DNA of 61,563 bases. It comes from Pyrodictiaceae archaeon (lineage in GTDB: Archaea > Thermoproteota > Thermoprotei_A > Sulfolobales > WANQ01). Every line of letters begins with the position of its first letter. The stretch's first letter is position 1. Shown piece after piece: positions 54,745 through 61,563 of the stretch. The notes beneath the pieces were generated by a model that saw only the letters and a program-made list of their open reading frames with translations, was not told the DNA's origin and ran no database searches. The stretch spans positions 81,347 to 142,909 of the forward strand of contig WANQ01000041.1 of assembly GCA_015521735.1 (NCBI GenBank), given 5' to 3'. The position numbers were made by a program, and so were the translations under genes.

Positions 54745-54962
54745 AGAATAACTGGCTTCGCGAATACCTATCACGTAGAACACCTAACGGCTACTACGTC
54801 ATAGTAGCTAGAATTGAAGCTAAACAACTTCTAGAAAAACTAGGACTAGATAAATCCAGTTTCGAGGAAGCAGGAAACACCGTAATCGTTAAAGTTAGGT
54901 CTAGGAGTCTTGCTGAGAAAATACTATGCATACTATATAAGAGAAGACTACTGGAATCATAG
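54741..54962 (+). CDS. Small protein of unknown function
   Basis: A 73-residue basic protein (RRTPNGYYVIVARIEAKQLLEKL then VIVKVRSRSLAEKILCIL). Its start overlaps the preceding glycoprotein gene by four bases, so translation is coupled. The strand-helix-strand-helix pattern suggests a small alpha-beta domain; no family is recognised. Confidence 0.55.
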   Translation: MKNNWLREYLSRRTPNGYYVIVARIEAKQLLEKLGLDKSSFEEAGNTVIVKVRSRSLAEKILCILYKRRLLES

Positions 54963-55037
54963 AGTAGACTAGCTTTAGTATCCTAAGCAATCCTTATAGG
55001 GTTAGCTAGATGCCTATTATTTTCGGGGCTATTTAGT

Positions 55038-56312
55038 ATGGGCTTTAACCCCTATGAAATTCGTAAAGATTTCCCAGTACTCGAGAGAGTTATTGATGGC
55101 AAGAGAATAGTATACCTCGACAATGCTGCTACATCTCAAAAGCCTAAGCAGGTTATAGAAGCTATTAGAGAATTCTATGAGAAATACAATGCTAACGTTC
55201 ATAGAGGACTACATACCCTTAGCCAAGAAGCTAGTGAAGCCTACGAGAAAGCTCATGAAGTAGTAGCACACTTCATAAACGCGTATAGCTGGGAAGAAGT
55301 AGTATTCACATACAATAGCACAGACTCGTTGAATAAGATAGCATTTCAGTGGGGGTTAAAGAACCTTAGAGAAGGCGATGAAATAATACTAACCGTTATG
55401 GAGCACCACAGCAATATGCTTCCTTGGAGAGCTGTAGCTAGGTTAAAGGGTGCTAAAATAAAGTACGTTGACATAACCGATGATGGGCTACTAAGATATG
55501 ATCAACTAGAAGAAATGGTTACTGAGAGAACAAGAGTTATAGCAGTAACACTTATGAGCAATGTCCTTGGAACAATAAACGATGTACGTAGAATAGCTAG
55601 ACTAGCACATAGCGTAGATGCAATAATAGTTGTTGATGGAGCACAAGGAGTACCACACCTACCAGTAGATGTTAGAAGCCTTGAAATAGACTTCCTAGCA
55701 TTTAGTGGCCACAAAATGCTTGGTCCTACAGGTATAGGTGTACTATGGGGTAGGAGGGATAGATTAGAGGAAATGGACCCACTAATTTCTGGTGGTGGTG
55801 CAATAAAAGATGTAACACTTGAAGGAGTTGAATGGCAGGATCTACCATGGAGATTTGAGCCAGGTACACCCAATATTGCTGGAGGCATAGGCTTAGCTGC
55901 TGCTGTAGAGTACTTGATTAGGGTTGGAATGGAGAATATACGTAGACATGAAGAAGAATTAACAGCCTATACTTTGAAGAGGTTCTTTGAGGAGCTAGGA
56001 GAAGAGATAGAATACTATGGGCCAAGAGATGCTAGGTTAAAGGGAGGTGTAATAGCATTCAATGTCAAGGGACTAAACCACCACATAGTAGGTAAGAGCC
56101 TAGACATGTTCGGTATAGCAGTACGTACTGGAATGCACTGTGCTCACCCACTACACTATAGGCTTGGTATTAAGGGGACAGTTAGAGCAAGCTACTACCT
56201 ATACAATGTAAAAGAGGACGTTGACGCATTAATAGAAGCACTAAAAACCATTAGTAAGCTTAAATCAGCACTTAGCTCTGGTGAAGCACCTGAGACATGT
56301 ACCGGTACATAG
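55038..56312 (+). CDS. sufS: Cysteine desulfurase SufS
   Basis: A 424-residue class V aminotransferase-fold, PLP-dependent enzyme. The PLP lysine is Lys226 in FSGHKMLGPTGIG, with MEHHSN (121-126) and VVDGAQGVPH nearby. The sulfur-carrying cysteine lies in RTGMHCAHPL near residue 377, typical of the SufS group. It supplies persulfide sulfur for iron-sulfur clusters, which many enzymes in this window need. No SufBCD or SufU gene is adjacent. Its 3' end overlaps the convergent gene by 41 bases. Confidence 0.95.
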   Translation: MGFNPYEIRKDFPVLERVIDGKRIVYLDNAATSQKPKQVIEAIREFYEKYNANVHRGLHTLSQEASEAYEKAHEVVAHFINAYSWEEVVFTYNSTDSLNKIAFQWGLKNLREGDEIILTVMEHHSNMLPWRAVARLKGAKIKYVDITDDGLLRYDQLEEMVTERTRVIAVTLMSNVLGTINDVRRIARLAHSVDAIIVVDGAQGVPHLPVDVRSLEIDFLAFSGHKMLGPTGIGVLWGRRDRLEEMDPLISGGGAIKDVTLEGVEWQDLPWRFEPGTPNIAGGIGLAAAVEYLIRVGMENIRRHEEELTAYTLKRFFEELGEEIEYYGPRDARLKGGVIAFNVKGLNHHIVGKSLDMFGIAVRTGMHCAHPLHYRLGIKGTVRASYYLYNVKEDVDALIEALKTISKLKSALSSGEAPETCTGT

Positions 56313-56859
56313 ACTCGTTGAGCTCAGAGTAAATGCCGAACGGGTCAGTTGGACCAGGATACTTTGGTACAATCAAGTCTACGAAAACTATACTACTACC
56401 ATTATTGTATACTAGTACTAGGGATGGAGGATAAGCTAAGCCTCCACCAATAGCCTGGTAAACTAGTAGCTCATAGAAAACCATAGTATTCTTAGCAGTC
56501 TCCTCCTTACACCCCTCTGGATTATTGTATATAAAGTCACTACACGTTACACGAGCAACATATAGGTTAGATACATTCTCTGAGTACAATAGTTGTAGAA
56601 AACTCCTCCACGTTGACTCACGAAACCTAGTTGAATCACCATAGGATACAGCATCTATGAACACTAGGCCAAAACTACCATTAGGTGGAGTCCAAGGCTT
56701 CCTAGAAACATAGTGCTGGTTTACCGGGTACTCAACATATACACCATCGGGTACGGTACCCCATGAAATCCATATCATTAAACCAGTAGCAATTGTTCCA
56801 ACAACAACAATCAACCCTATAATAATAGACGCTGTTCTAAGCACACGCTTCCTAGCCAA
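56272..56859 (-). CDS. Membrane-anchored extracytoplasmic protein of unknown function
   Basis: A 195-residue protein with one N-terminal membrane segment (about 9-32) and an outward domain with sequons and a Cys pair (TCSDFIYNNPEGCKEE). VYVEYPVN and FGLVFIDAV together with the Cys pair loosely recall thioredoxin-like surface proteins, but no CXXC active site is present. Function unknown. Convergent with sufS. Confidence 0.65.
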   Translation of the reverse strand: MARKRVLRTASIIIGLIVVVGTIATGLMIWISWGTVPDGVYVEYPVNQHYVSRKPWTPPNGSFGLVFIDAVSYGDSTRFRESTWRSFLQLLYSENVSNLYVARVTCSDFIYNNPEGCKEETAKNTMVFYELLVYQAIGGGLAYPPSLVLVYNNGSSIVFVDLIVPKYPGPTDPFGIYSELNESMYRYMSQVLHQS

Positions 56860-56916
56860 AGACCAACACCATAAAAGCTAGCACTGATATCCTCACGCAA
56901 TCATTGCATCCAAAGC

Positions 56917-56930
56917 TAAAATATTTATAG
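56917..56930 (+). promoter_or_regulatory. Possible TATA box upstream of the EamA transporter
   Basis: AAAATATTTATAG lies in the 145-base divergent gap. It would start transcription near 56950, leaving a leader of about 55 bases before the TTG at 57005. It is the best AT-rich element in the gap. Confidence 0.35.
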
Positions 56931-57004
56931 GGCTTCTCCATGTATCCCCGAAGGCTTAAACACCCAAAATACAAAGCCTTCAACTACTACGGTGTAAGCT
57001 AACC

Positions 57005-57874
57005 TTGATTATAGGGATACTCGCTGCTCTAACAGCATCACTTATATGGGGGATTGCACCAGCTATTATCAGGCTTGGTGTTAGAGAAGAATCCTCTAGT
57101 ACTTCTAGTGCAATAGTATTCAATACCATTAGAGTTATAGTTGCTATCCCTACAACTTTAGCAATAATGTTAGCTCTAAGAGAACCACTAGTACACCCAG
57201 TTAGCCTTATTGGATGGATAGCGGTCTTCGCTGCAGGTACTATAGGTCCTGGTATAGGTGATGTAGCATACATTTACGCTATACGTGAAATAGGTGGTGG
57301 TAGAGCTGTAACCATAGGCTACACCTACATACTAATATCACAGTTTCTAGCAGTACTACTACTAGGAGAAGAATACACGCTAAACCTTATGGCTGGTAGC
57401 CTACTAGCTATTACTGGTATATGGCTTGTAGCAACAGAGGCTAAAGAGAAAGCATATAGTGTTAAAGGCGTAGTAGCTTCATGTATATCAGCTACAGCAT
57501 GGGGTTTCGGTAGCATCGCCAATAAGTGGGCTCTAGAATACACTACACCATTAAGTCTAGCAGTACTTAGAATGACGCTACTACTACCAATACTACTAGC
57601 TTTATCCTGGAAGAGTTTTAGAAGCCTTAATAGAAAACTAGTATACTCATCAATTTTCACTGGTGCTACAAGTTACGGTATAGCTATGCCATTATTCCTA
57701 TACGCATTAAATATTGTTGGAGTATCAGTTACAGTACTAGTAACTGCTTTATCACCAGTACTAGGTAGGATTACGTCAAGAATATTAGCTAGTGAGGAGG
57801 TTACAATTAAAGGAATAGCTGGTACACTTATAACAATAGTAGGACTAGTAATTGGAACCATGGGTATGGGGTAA
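57005..57874 (+). CDS. EamA/DMT-family transporter
   Basis: A 289-residue membrane protein with about ten helices formed by two EamA repeats. GILAALTASLIWGIAPAIIR opens the first and GVVASCISATAWGFGSIANKWAL the second, each with the conserved AxxWG and following P/N residues. It exports or exchanges a small metabolite, substrate unknown. The next gene starts directly at its stop, so an operon of four or five genes follows. Confidence 0.9.
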   Translation: MIIGILAALTASLIWGIAPAIIRLGVREESSSTSSAIVFNTIRVIVAIPTTLAIMLALREPLVHPVSLIGWIAVFAAGTIGPGIGDVAYIYAIREIGGGRAVTIGYTYILISQFLAVLLLGEEYTLNLMAGSLLAITGIWLVATEAKEKAYSVKGVVASCISATAWGFGSIANKWALEYTTPLSLAVLRMTLLLPILLALSWKSFRSLNRKLVYSSIFTGATSYGIAMPLFLYALNIVGVSVTVLVTALSPVLGRITSRILASEEVTIKGIAGTLITIVGLVIGTMGMG

Positions 57875-59248
57875 ATGAGCAGTAGTAGAGATGAGAGTAG
57901 GCTAGCCGACTTAATCCTAATACTATTCCTATTCTCCACGACATTCACAATACAACTACTAGTACACTTCAAGAACCCTCTACCCTATGGCATAGATGGA
58001 CCATTCTATGTCTACGAGTCTAAGTGCATACTATCAATGCTTAAACCATGTACACCCGACTCACCTCTCCCACTCTACATTATCGCAGTACTATCATCTA
58101 TACTAGGCTATTATCTAGGAGTAAAGGTATTCTTAGCCACCATTACATCATTAATAACAATACCATTATACTATACTTTAAGGAAAATCACCTTAAATAA
58201 AGCCCTATCAGCAATAATAGTGTTCGCAGCCTACACGTTTAATCCATTCACACTTAGACTTAGCTTAGAGTTCGCCAAGAACATCCTAGGACTCTTATTT
58301 ACTGCATTAATGCTCTACTATCTCTACGACACTGTTATAGAGGGTGTGAATAAGCGTAGAGGAGCTATTCTAGTACTCCTAGTAGTCTTAGTAGCGTTTA
58401 CCCACATACTAGTATTTACTATAACATATTTTGCACTCCTAGTCATACTAGTATATGCTGTTGCGTCAAAGAATAGAATGTTGGGTAGTGTAGTAGCATT
58501 GTTTGCTATTGCTAACGTTATGTTAGTGCTTGGCCTCATGACTCCTCTTTTAGGCTGGGAGCCTTACATGGAGTCATTAGGATTGAAAGGCGTAAGCATA
58601 GGTAACTATAGTGTCAGCAAGCTTACTAGACTAGAATACCCTCAGCTAAGCATTGAATTCCTAGTTCTCCTCCTAGTACTAGTTCTACAAGTATACTTTT
58701 TCTTCAAGAGCAGTACTGCTAGACCATACACGCTATTCCTCATAGCATACACTATTACACCACTACTACCACTACCAAGTATTGCTGGACTACACTGGAG
58801 GACTACCCTACTAAACTCAGTAATCATACCCGTAACCTTAGCACTAGCCTATAGAATCATAGGTAAAGCAGTAGTAGTCCTACTAGCCATGATAGTACTA
58901 GCATTAACACCCTCCTTCATGGAGATAGCCGTAGTAGAATCAAAGCCTTCTCTACCACAACAAGTACTCTTAGAACTAGGGCAAGCACTAAACAGTACTT
59001 CCAATAACTGCAACTACTACTACATACCAGATAAACCACTACTATACTGGACTAGAGTATACATTAACCCATTAATAGCATACAATGATGTAGAGAAAAT
59101 ACTCGAGGAAACCCGTGGAAACAACACTATATGCATAATAGTCTACACCGTTAACCCATTGATAAAGCCTCCTAAACCAAGTATGGCTTCAAGCCTACTC
59201 TACCATGGAGACTACGTCTACGTATACAGGTATGGAGGTACAGAGTAG
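57875..59248 (+). CDS. Polytopic membrane protein, possible GT-C glycosyltransferase
   Basis: A 457-residue protein with about ten membrane helices. After the first helix a periplasm-facing segment KNPLPYGIDGPFYVYES resembles the acidic first loop of GT-C enzymes, which use lipid-linked sugars. No full GT39/GT66 signature is present, so this is a suggestion only. Co-transcription with a nucleotide-sugar epimerase supports a role in glycan assembly. Confidence 0.65.
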   Translation: MSSSRDESRLADLILILFLFSTTFTIQLLVHFKNPLPYGIDGPFYVYESKCILSMLKPCTPDSPLPLYIIAVLSSILGYYLGVKVFLATITSLITIPLYYTLRKITLNKALSAIIVFAAYTFNPFTLRLSLEFAKNILGLLFTALMLYYLYDTVIEGVNKRRGAILVLLVVLVAFTHILVFTITYFALLVILVYAVASKNRMLGSVVALFAIANVMLVLGLMTPLLGWEPYMESLGLKGVSIGNYSVSKLTRLEYPQLSIEFLVLLLVLVLQVYFFFKSSTARPYTLFLIAYTITPLLPLPSIAGLHWRTTLLNSVIIPVTLALAYRIIGKAVVVLLAMIVLALTPSFMEIAVVESKPSLPQQVLLELGQALNSTSNNCNYYYIPDKPLLYWTRVYINPLIAYNDVEKILEETRGNNTICIIVYTVNPLIKPPKPSMASSLLYHGDYVYVYRYGGTE

Positions 59249-59250
59249 AA

Positions 59251-60189
59251 TTGAAGGTACTAGTTACAGGTGCTTTAGGCTTCATAGGACACCACCTATG
59301 CCTACACCTATCAAGTAAGGGGTACGATGTAGTAGGAGTAGATAATCTAAGTAGAGGTGTACGTAAAAGAATAAGGCTACTAGAAGAAAACAATGTTAAG
59401 GTAGTAGTAGCTGATGTAAGAGACACTGAGCTAATGTACAAGATACTTAGCCAGTACAGGGTTAACGCAGTAGTCCACTTAGCAGCACTCATAAGCGTTG
59501 AGGAGAGCTTTGAGAAACCACTACTATATGAAGACGTTAACGCTAAGGGCACCATATCACTAGTACTAGCAGCTAACAAGGCAGGAGTTGAAAGAATAGT
59601 CTATGCTAGTTCTGCAGCAGTCTACGGTAACCCAGTAAAGCTACCAATAGATGAAGACCATCCACTTAAACCTCTATCACCTTATGGTGCATCTAAGCTT
59701 GTAGGAGAATTCTATACTAAAACACTGTTTAAGGGTAACCGAGGAGTTATAGTGCTAAGACTATTCAACGTATATGGCCCTGGCCAAAACCCTGAATACG
59801 CTGGAGTTATAACAAGGTTCATGGAGAGGCTTAGTCAGGGTAAACCACCAGTAATATATGGTAGTGGTGAGCAGACAAGAGACTTCATCCACGTACTAGA
59901 CGTAGTTGAAGCAGTTGAGAAGACCTTAACAACTAGTTACTCAGGCTACGTATTAAACATTGGTACTGGTAAGCCAACTAGGATAAAGGACCTAGCCTAC
60001 ACAATGATTAAATTGTACGGCTTAGAGCTAGAACCAGTATATGCACCACCTAGGAAAGGAGATATAATGCATAGCTATGCCGACATATCACTAGCTAAGA
60101 GGATACTTAAGTGGAGTCCTAGGATAAGCTTAGAAGAAGGATTAAGAATGCTAGTAGAGTCTTCTAGGGTTAAGAATATAAGTGGCTAG
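59251..60189 (+). CDS. galE: NAD-dependent nucleotide-sugar epimerase (GalE-like)
   Basis: A 312-residue extended SDR. The NAD motif GALGFIGHH is at 7-15, with the catalytic Tyr145-X3-Lys149 (YGASK) and Ser121 in YASSAAVYG. The substrate region RLFNVYGPGQNPEYAGVI is typical of UDP-glucose 4-epimerases. It likely interconverts UDP-glucose and UDP-galactose for surface glycans. It starts two bases after the membrane protein gene. Confidence 0.92.
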   Translation: MKVLVTGALGFIGHHLCLHLSSKGYDVVGVDNLSRGVRKRIRLLEENNVKVVVADVRDTELMYKILSQYRVNAVVHLAALISVEESFEKPLLYEDVNAKGTISLVLAANKAGVERIVYASSAAVYGNPVKLPIDEDHPLKPLSPYGASKLVGEFYTKTLFKGNRGVIVLRLFNVYGPGQNPEYAGVITRFMERLSQGKPPVIYGSGEQTRDFIHVLDVVEAVEKTLTTSYSGYVLNIGTGKPTRIKDLAYTMIKLYGLELEPVYAPPRKGDIMHSYADISLAKRILKWSPRISLEEGLRMLVESSRVKNISG

Positions 60190-60238
60190 GATAAAGCATT
60201 AATTAGATTTAATTAATGAGCTCTAAGGGTGCAACCCC

Positions 60239-60790
60239 ATGAAATGCATTGACAAAGGATTCGTCCTATGGCTTACAGGCCTACCTGGAAGCGGTAAAAC
60301 AACTATTGCATCAAAAGTAGCTGAAATCCTAAGAAAACGTGGATACCGTGTAGAACTACTCGACGGAGACTGGGTAAGAAAGACAATAAACCCTGATGCA
60401 GGCTTTACACGTGAGGAAAGAAACCGCCACCTATACCGTGTTGCATGGATAGCAAGACTACTAGCCCGTAACGGCGTAATAGTACTATGTAGCTTTGTAT
60501 CACCATACCGTGATACACGTGCAAAGATAAGAGAGATCATAAGCGAAGAAGTACCATTCATAGAAGTATACGTTAAATGTAGCCTAGAAGAAGTCATACG
60601 CCGTGACCCTAAAGGACTATACAAGAAAGCTCTACGAGGAGAAATAAAGCACATGACAGGCATAGACGACCCATACGAAGAACCACTAAACCCAGAGATA
60701 ACAGTAGACTCTGAACACAATAGCGTAGAAGAAAACGCTTCAAAAATAATAAGCTACCTAGAAGAAAACAACCTCATAGAAAAAGCCTAA
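60239..60790 (+). CDS. cysC: Adenylylsulfate (APS) kinase
   Basis: A 183-residue kinase with the P-loop GLPGSGKTT (14-22), ELLDGDWVRK, FTREERNRHL and GIDDPYEEPLNPEI, all typical of CysC. It makes PAPS from APS and ATP, for sulfation or sulfate reduction. The gene before it is a nucleotide-sugar epimerase, so sulfated surface glycans are one possible use. A small GGGT-GCA-ACCC hairpin lies just before the ATG. Confidence 0.95.
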   Translation: MKCIDKGFVLWLTGLPGSGKTTIASKVAEILRKRGYRVELLDGDWVRKTINPDAGFTREERNRHLYRVAWIARLLARNGVIVLCSFVSPYRDTRAKIREIISEEVPFIEVYVKCSLEEVIRRDPKGLYKKALRGEIKHMTGIDDPYEEPLNPEITVDSEHNSVEENASKIISYLEENNLIEKA

Positions 60791-60827
60791 GCAACACTTA
60801 TTTCCCATAGAAACACGTCTAAACCTG

Positions 60828-61055
60828 GTGAACAAGGCTTTGAGTGAAGAAAAAATACAGGTAAGCATATCAAAGAAACTGTACGAGAAGGCTAAAGAGT
60901 ACATAGAGAAATACGGTGGCTTCAACAGCGTTGACGAACTAGTAGAATTTCTACTGGAGGAAGCGTTAAAAGAGGAAAGCGGAGAAGCTCAACCCTATAC
61001 CAAAGAAGAGGAAGAGAAAGTTAAAGAAAGGCTAAGAGCGCTAGGATATATATGA
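60828..61055 (+). CDS. Small RHH-like protein downstream of cysC
   Basis: A 75-residue protein: a strand QVSISKKLYEKAKEYIEKYG, then SVDELVEFLLEEALKEE and a charged tail ending in KERLRALGYI. The strand-helix-helix pattern resembles CopG/RHH domains. It may be a regulator. The start could be GTG 60828 or TTG 60840, the latter behind GGTGA. Confidence 0.65.
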   Translation: MNKALSEEKIQVSISKKLYEKAKEYIEKYGGFNSVDELVEFLLEEALKEESGEAQPYTKEEEEKVKERLRALGYI

Positions 61056-61073
61056 ATATCCTGGCACAAATGT

Positions 61074-61563
61074 TTACGTAGAAATATAGTCATTTAATGT
61101 TTTCTGGTTATTTAGTGCTTTTTCTAAGTATCGTACTAGTAAGCTTAACACCTCTGATCTTTTCGCTATATTTCCAGCATGTATCACTAACGCCTTTACA
61201 TTATTAAAATTCTTTACTGATAATAGCTTTACTGATGAAGTTATTATTATTGCCTTAGGGTTTCCTAGTAGTTTTGGTAAAAGTTCTCTTATAGCGCTAA
61301 GATACCCTCGTGGCAAGTTTACTATTATTAGGTCATAGTTATTATTCGATATAATTTGTCTTAACTTGTTTACAATATCTCTGGATTTTTTCCATTCCCT
61401 TAGCCTATCAGCTTTCAATGAATTTAAAGTAGCCTCATATGGTATTATGGGAGTATCCGCAGTTATCAAGCCGTATCTAGCACTCACTATTATAACATCA
61501 ACTTTGACTCCGTTTTTTCTTAGTATATTTTCTATTCTTCTAATATATCTAAATGTACCACTA
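61074..61563 (-). CDS. Partial gene, protein with SARYGL motif (DUF6884-like)
   Basis: The frame is open from the right window edge to the stop at 61074. It reads VKVDVIIVSARYGLITADTPIIPYE followed by a helical C-terminal part. SARYGL and the DTPIIPYE loop resemble the archaeal/bacterial proteins called DUF6884, of unknown function. The N-terminus lies outside the window. Confidence 0.6.
   Translation of the reverse strand, partial: SGTFRYIRRIENILRKNGVKVDVIIVSARYGLITADTPIIPYEATLNSLKADRLREWKKSRDIVNKLRQIISNNNYDLIIVNLPRGYLSAIRELLPKLLGNPKAIIITSSVKLLSVKNFNNVKALVIHAGNIAKRSEVLSLLVRYLEKALNNQKTLNDYIST

Noticed and set aside
1-61563. CRISPR arrays, tRNA or rRNA genes, insertion sequences
   Set aside because: No regularly spaced repeats, no T-loop/acceptor-like patterns in the gaps, and no transposase-like protein were seen by eye.

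Overview
The window looks like a piece of a hyperthermophilic crenarchaeal chromosome, most likely Desulfurococcales/Pyrodictiaceae-like. This is inferred from gene content and signals, not from a marker gene. Supporting signs are archaeal TATA boxes close to start codons, many GTG/TTG starts behind strong GGAGGTGA Shine-Dalgarno (SD) sites, AGG/AGA and ATA codon preference, a family 4 uracil-DNA glycosylase, archaeal-type phosphoglycerate mutase, GH57 enzymes, a TrmB regulator, an archaeal S16/COG1750-type protease, LipS1/LipS2-type radical SAM proteins and three VapBC pairs. I found no rRNA, tRNA, CRISPR array or insertion sequence. Genes are tightly packed and no gap between genes exceeds 300 bases.

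Layout. 1-9.9 kb: housekeeping and repair genes (partial HAD phosphatase, macro domain, membrane S16 protease, UDG, VapBC, SurE, cobalamin adenosyltransferase, then a wHTH-MATE-DHH-endonuclease III operon and a ferredoxin). 10.2-27.4 kb: a large transport and catabolic region. It has a sodium:solute symporter with a small partner, a LivKHMGF-type ABC transporter in line with a three-subunit molybdenum hydroxylase, a cyclic amidohydrolase (dihydroorotase/allantoinase superfamily), and a divergent second molybdenum hydroxylase followed by a carbamoyltransferase paralogue without a regulatory subunit. 27.6-31.8 kb: an archaeal AAA ATPase, then a lipoate module (two radical SAM lipoyl-synthase-like proteins plus split lipoate ligase LplB/LplA). 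32-34.4 kb: a surface-anchored metzincin-type metalloprotease.

34.5-42.6 kb: glutamate dehydrogenase, phosphoglycerate mutase, a TrmB regulator, a tandem RHH-like protein, a radical SAM protein with a doubtful 5' end, VapBC, a GNAT and a saccharopine-dehydrogenase-like protein. 42.7-52.2 kb: an alpha-glucan cluster (three GH57 enzymes, glycogen synthase, a maltokinase-like kinase) with an embedded VapBC pair whose operator is visible. 52.5-61.5 kb: a large surface glycoprotein candidate, SufS, an EamA transporter, a membrane glycosyltransferase-like protein, a GalE-like epimerase, APS kinase, a small RHH-like protein and a partial gene at the right edge.

How it fits together. Peptide and amino-acid catabolism (proteases, glutamate dehydrogenase, ABC and SSS uptake) sits beside storage glucan metabolism. 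The most unusual part is 11.9-27.4 kb. Uptake, N-heterocycle or aldehyde hydroxylation, cyclic-amide hydrolysis and a carbamoyltransferase could together form a route that breaks down a nitrogen heterocycle and recovers carbamoyl phosphate. That pathway is inference from gene content and motifs; no substrate can be read from the sequence.
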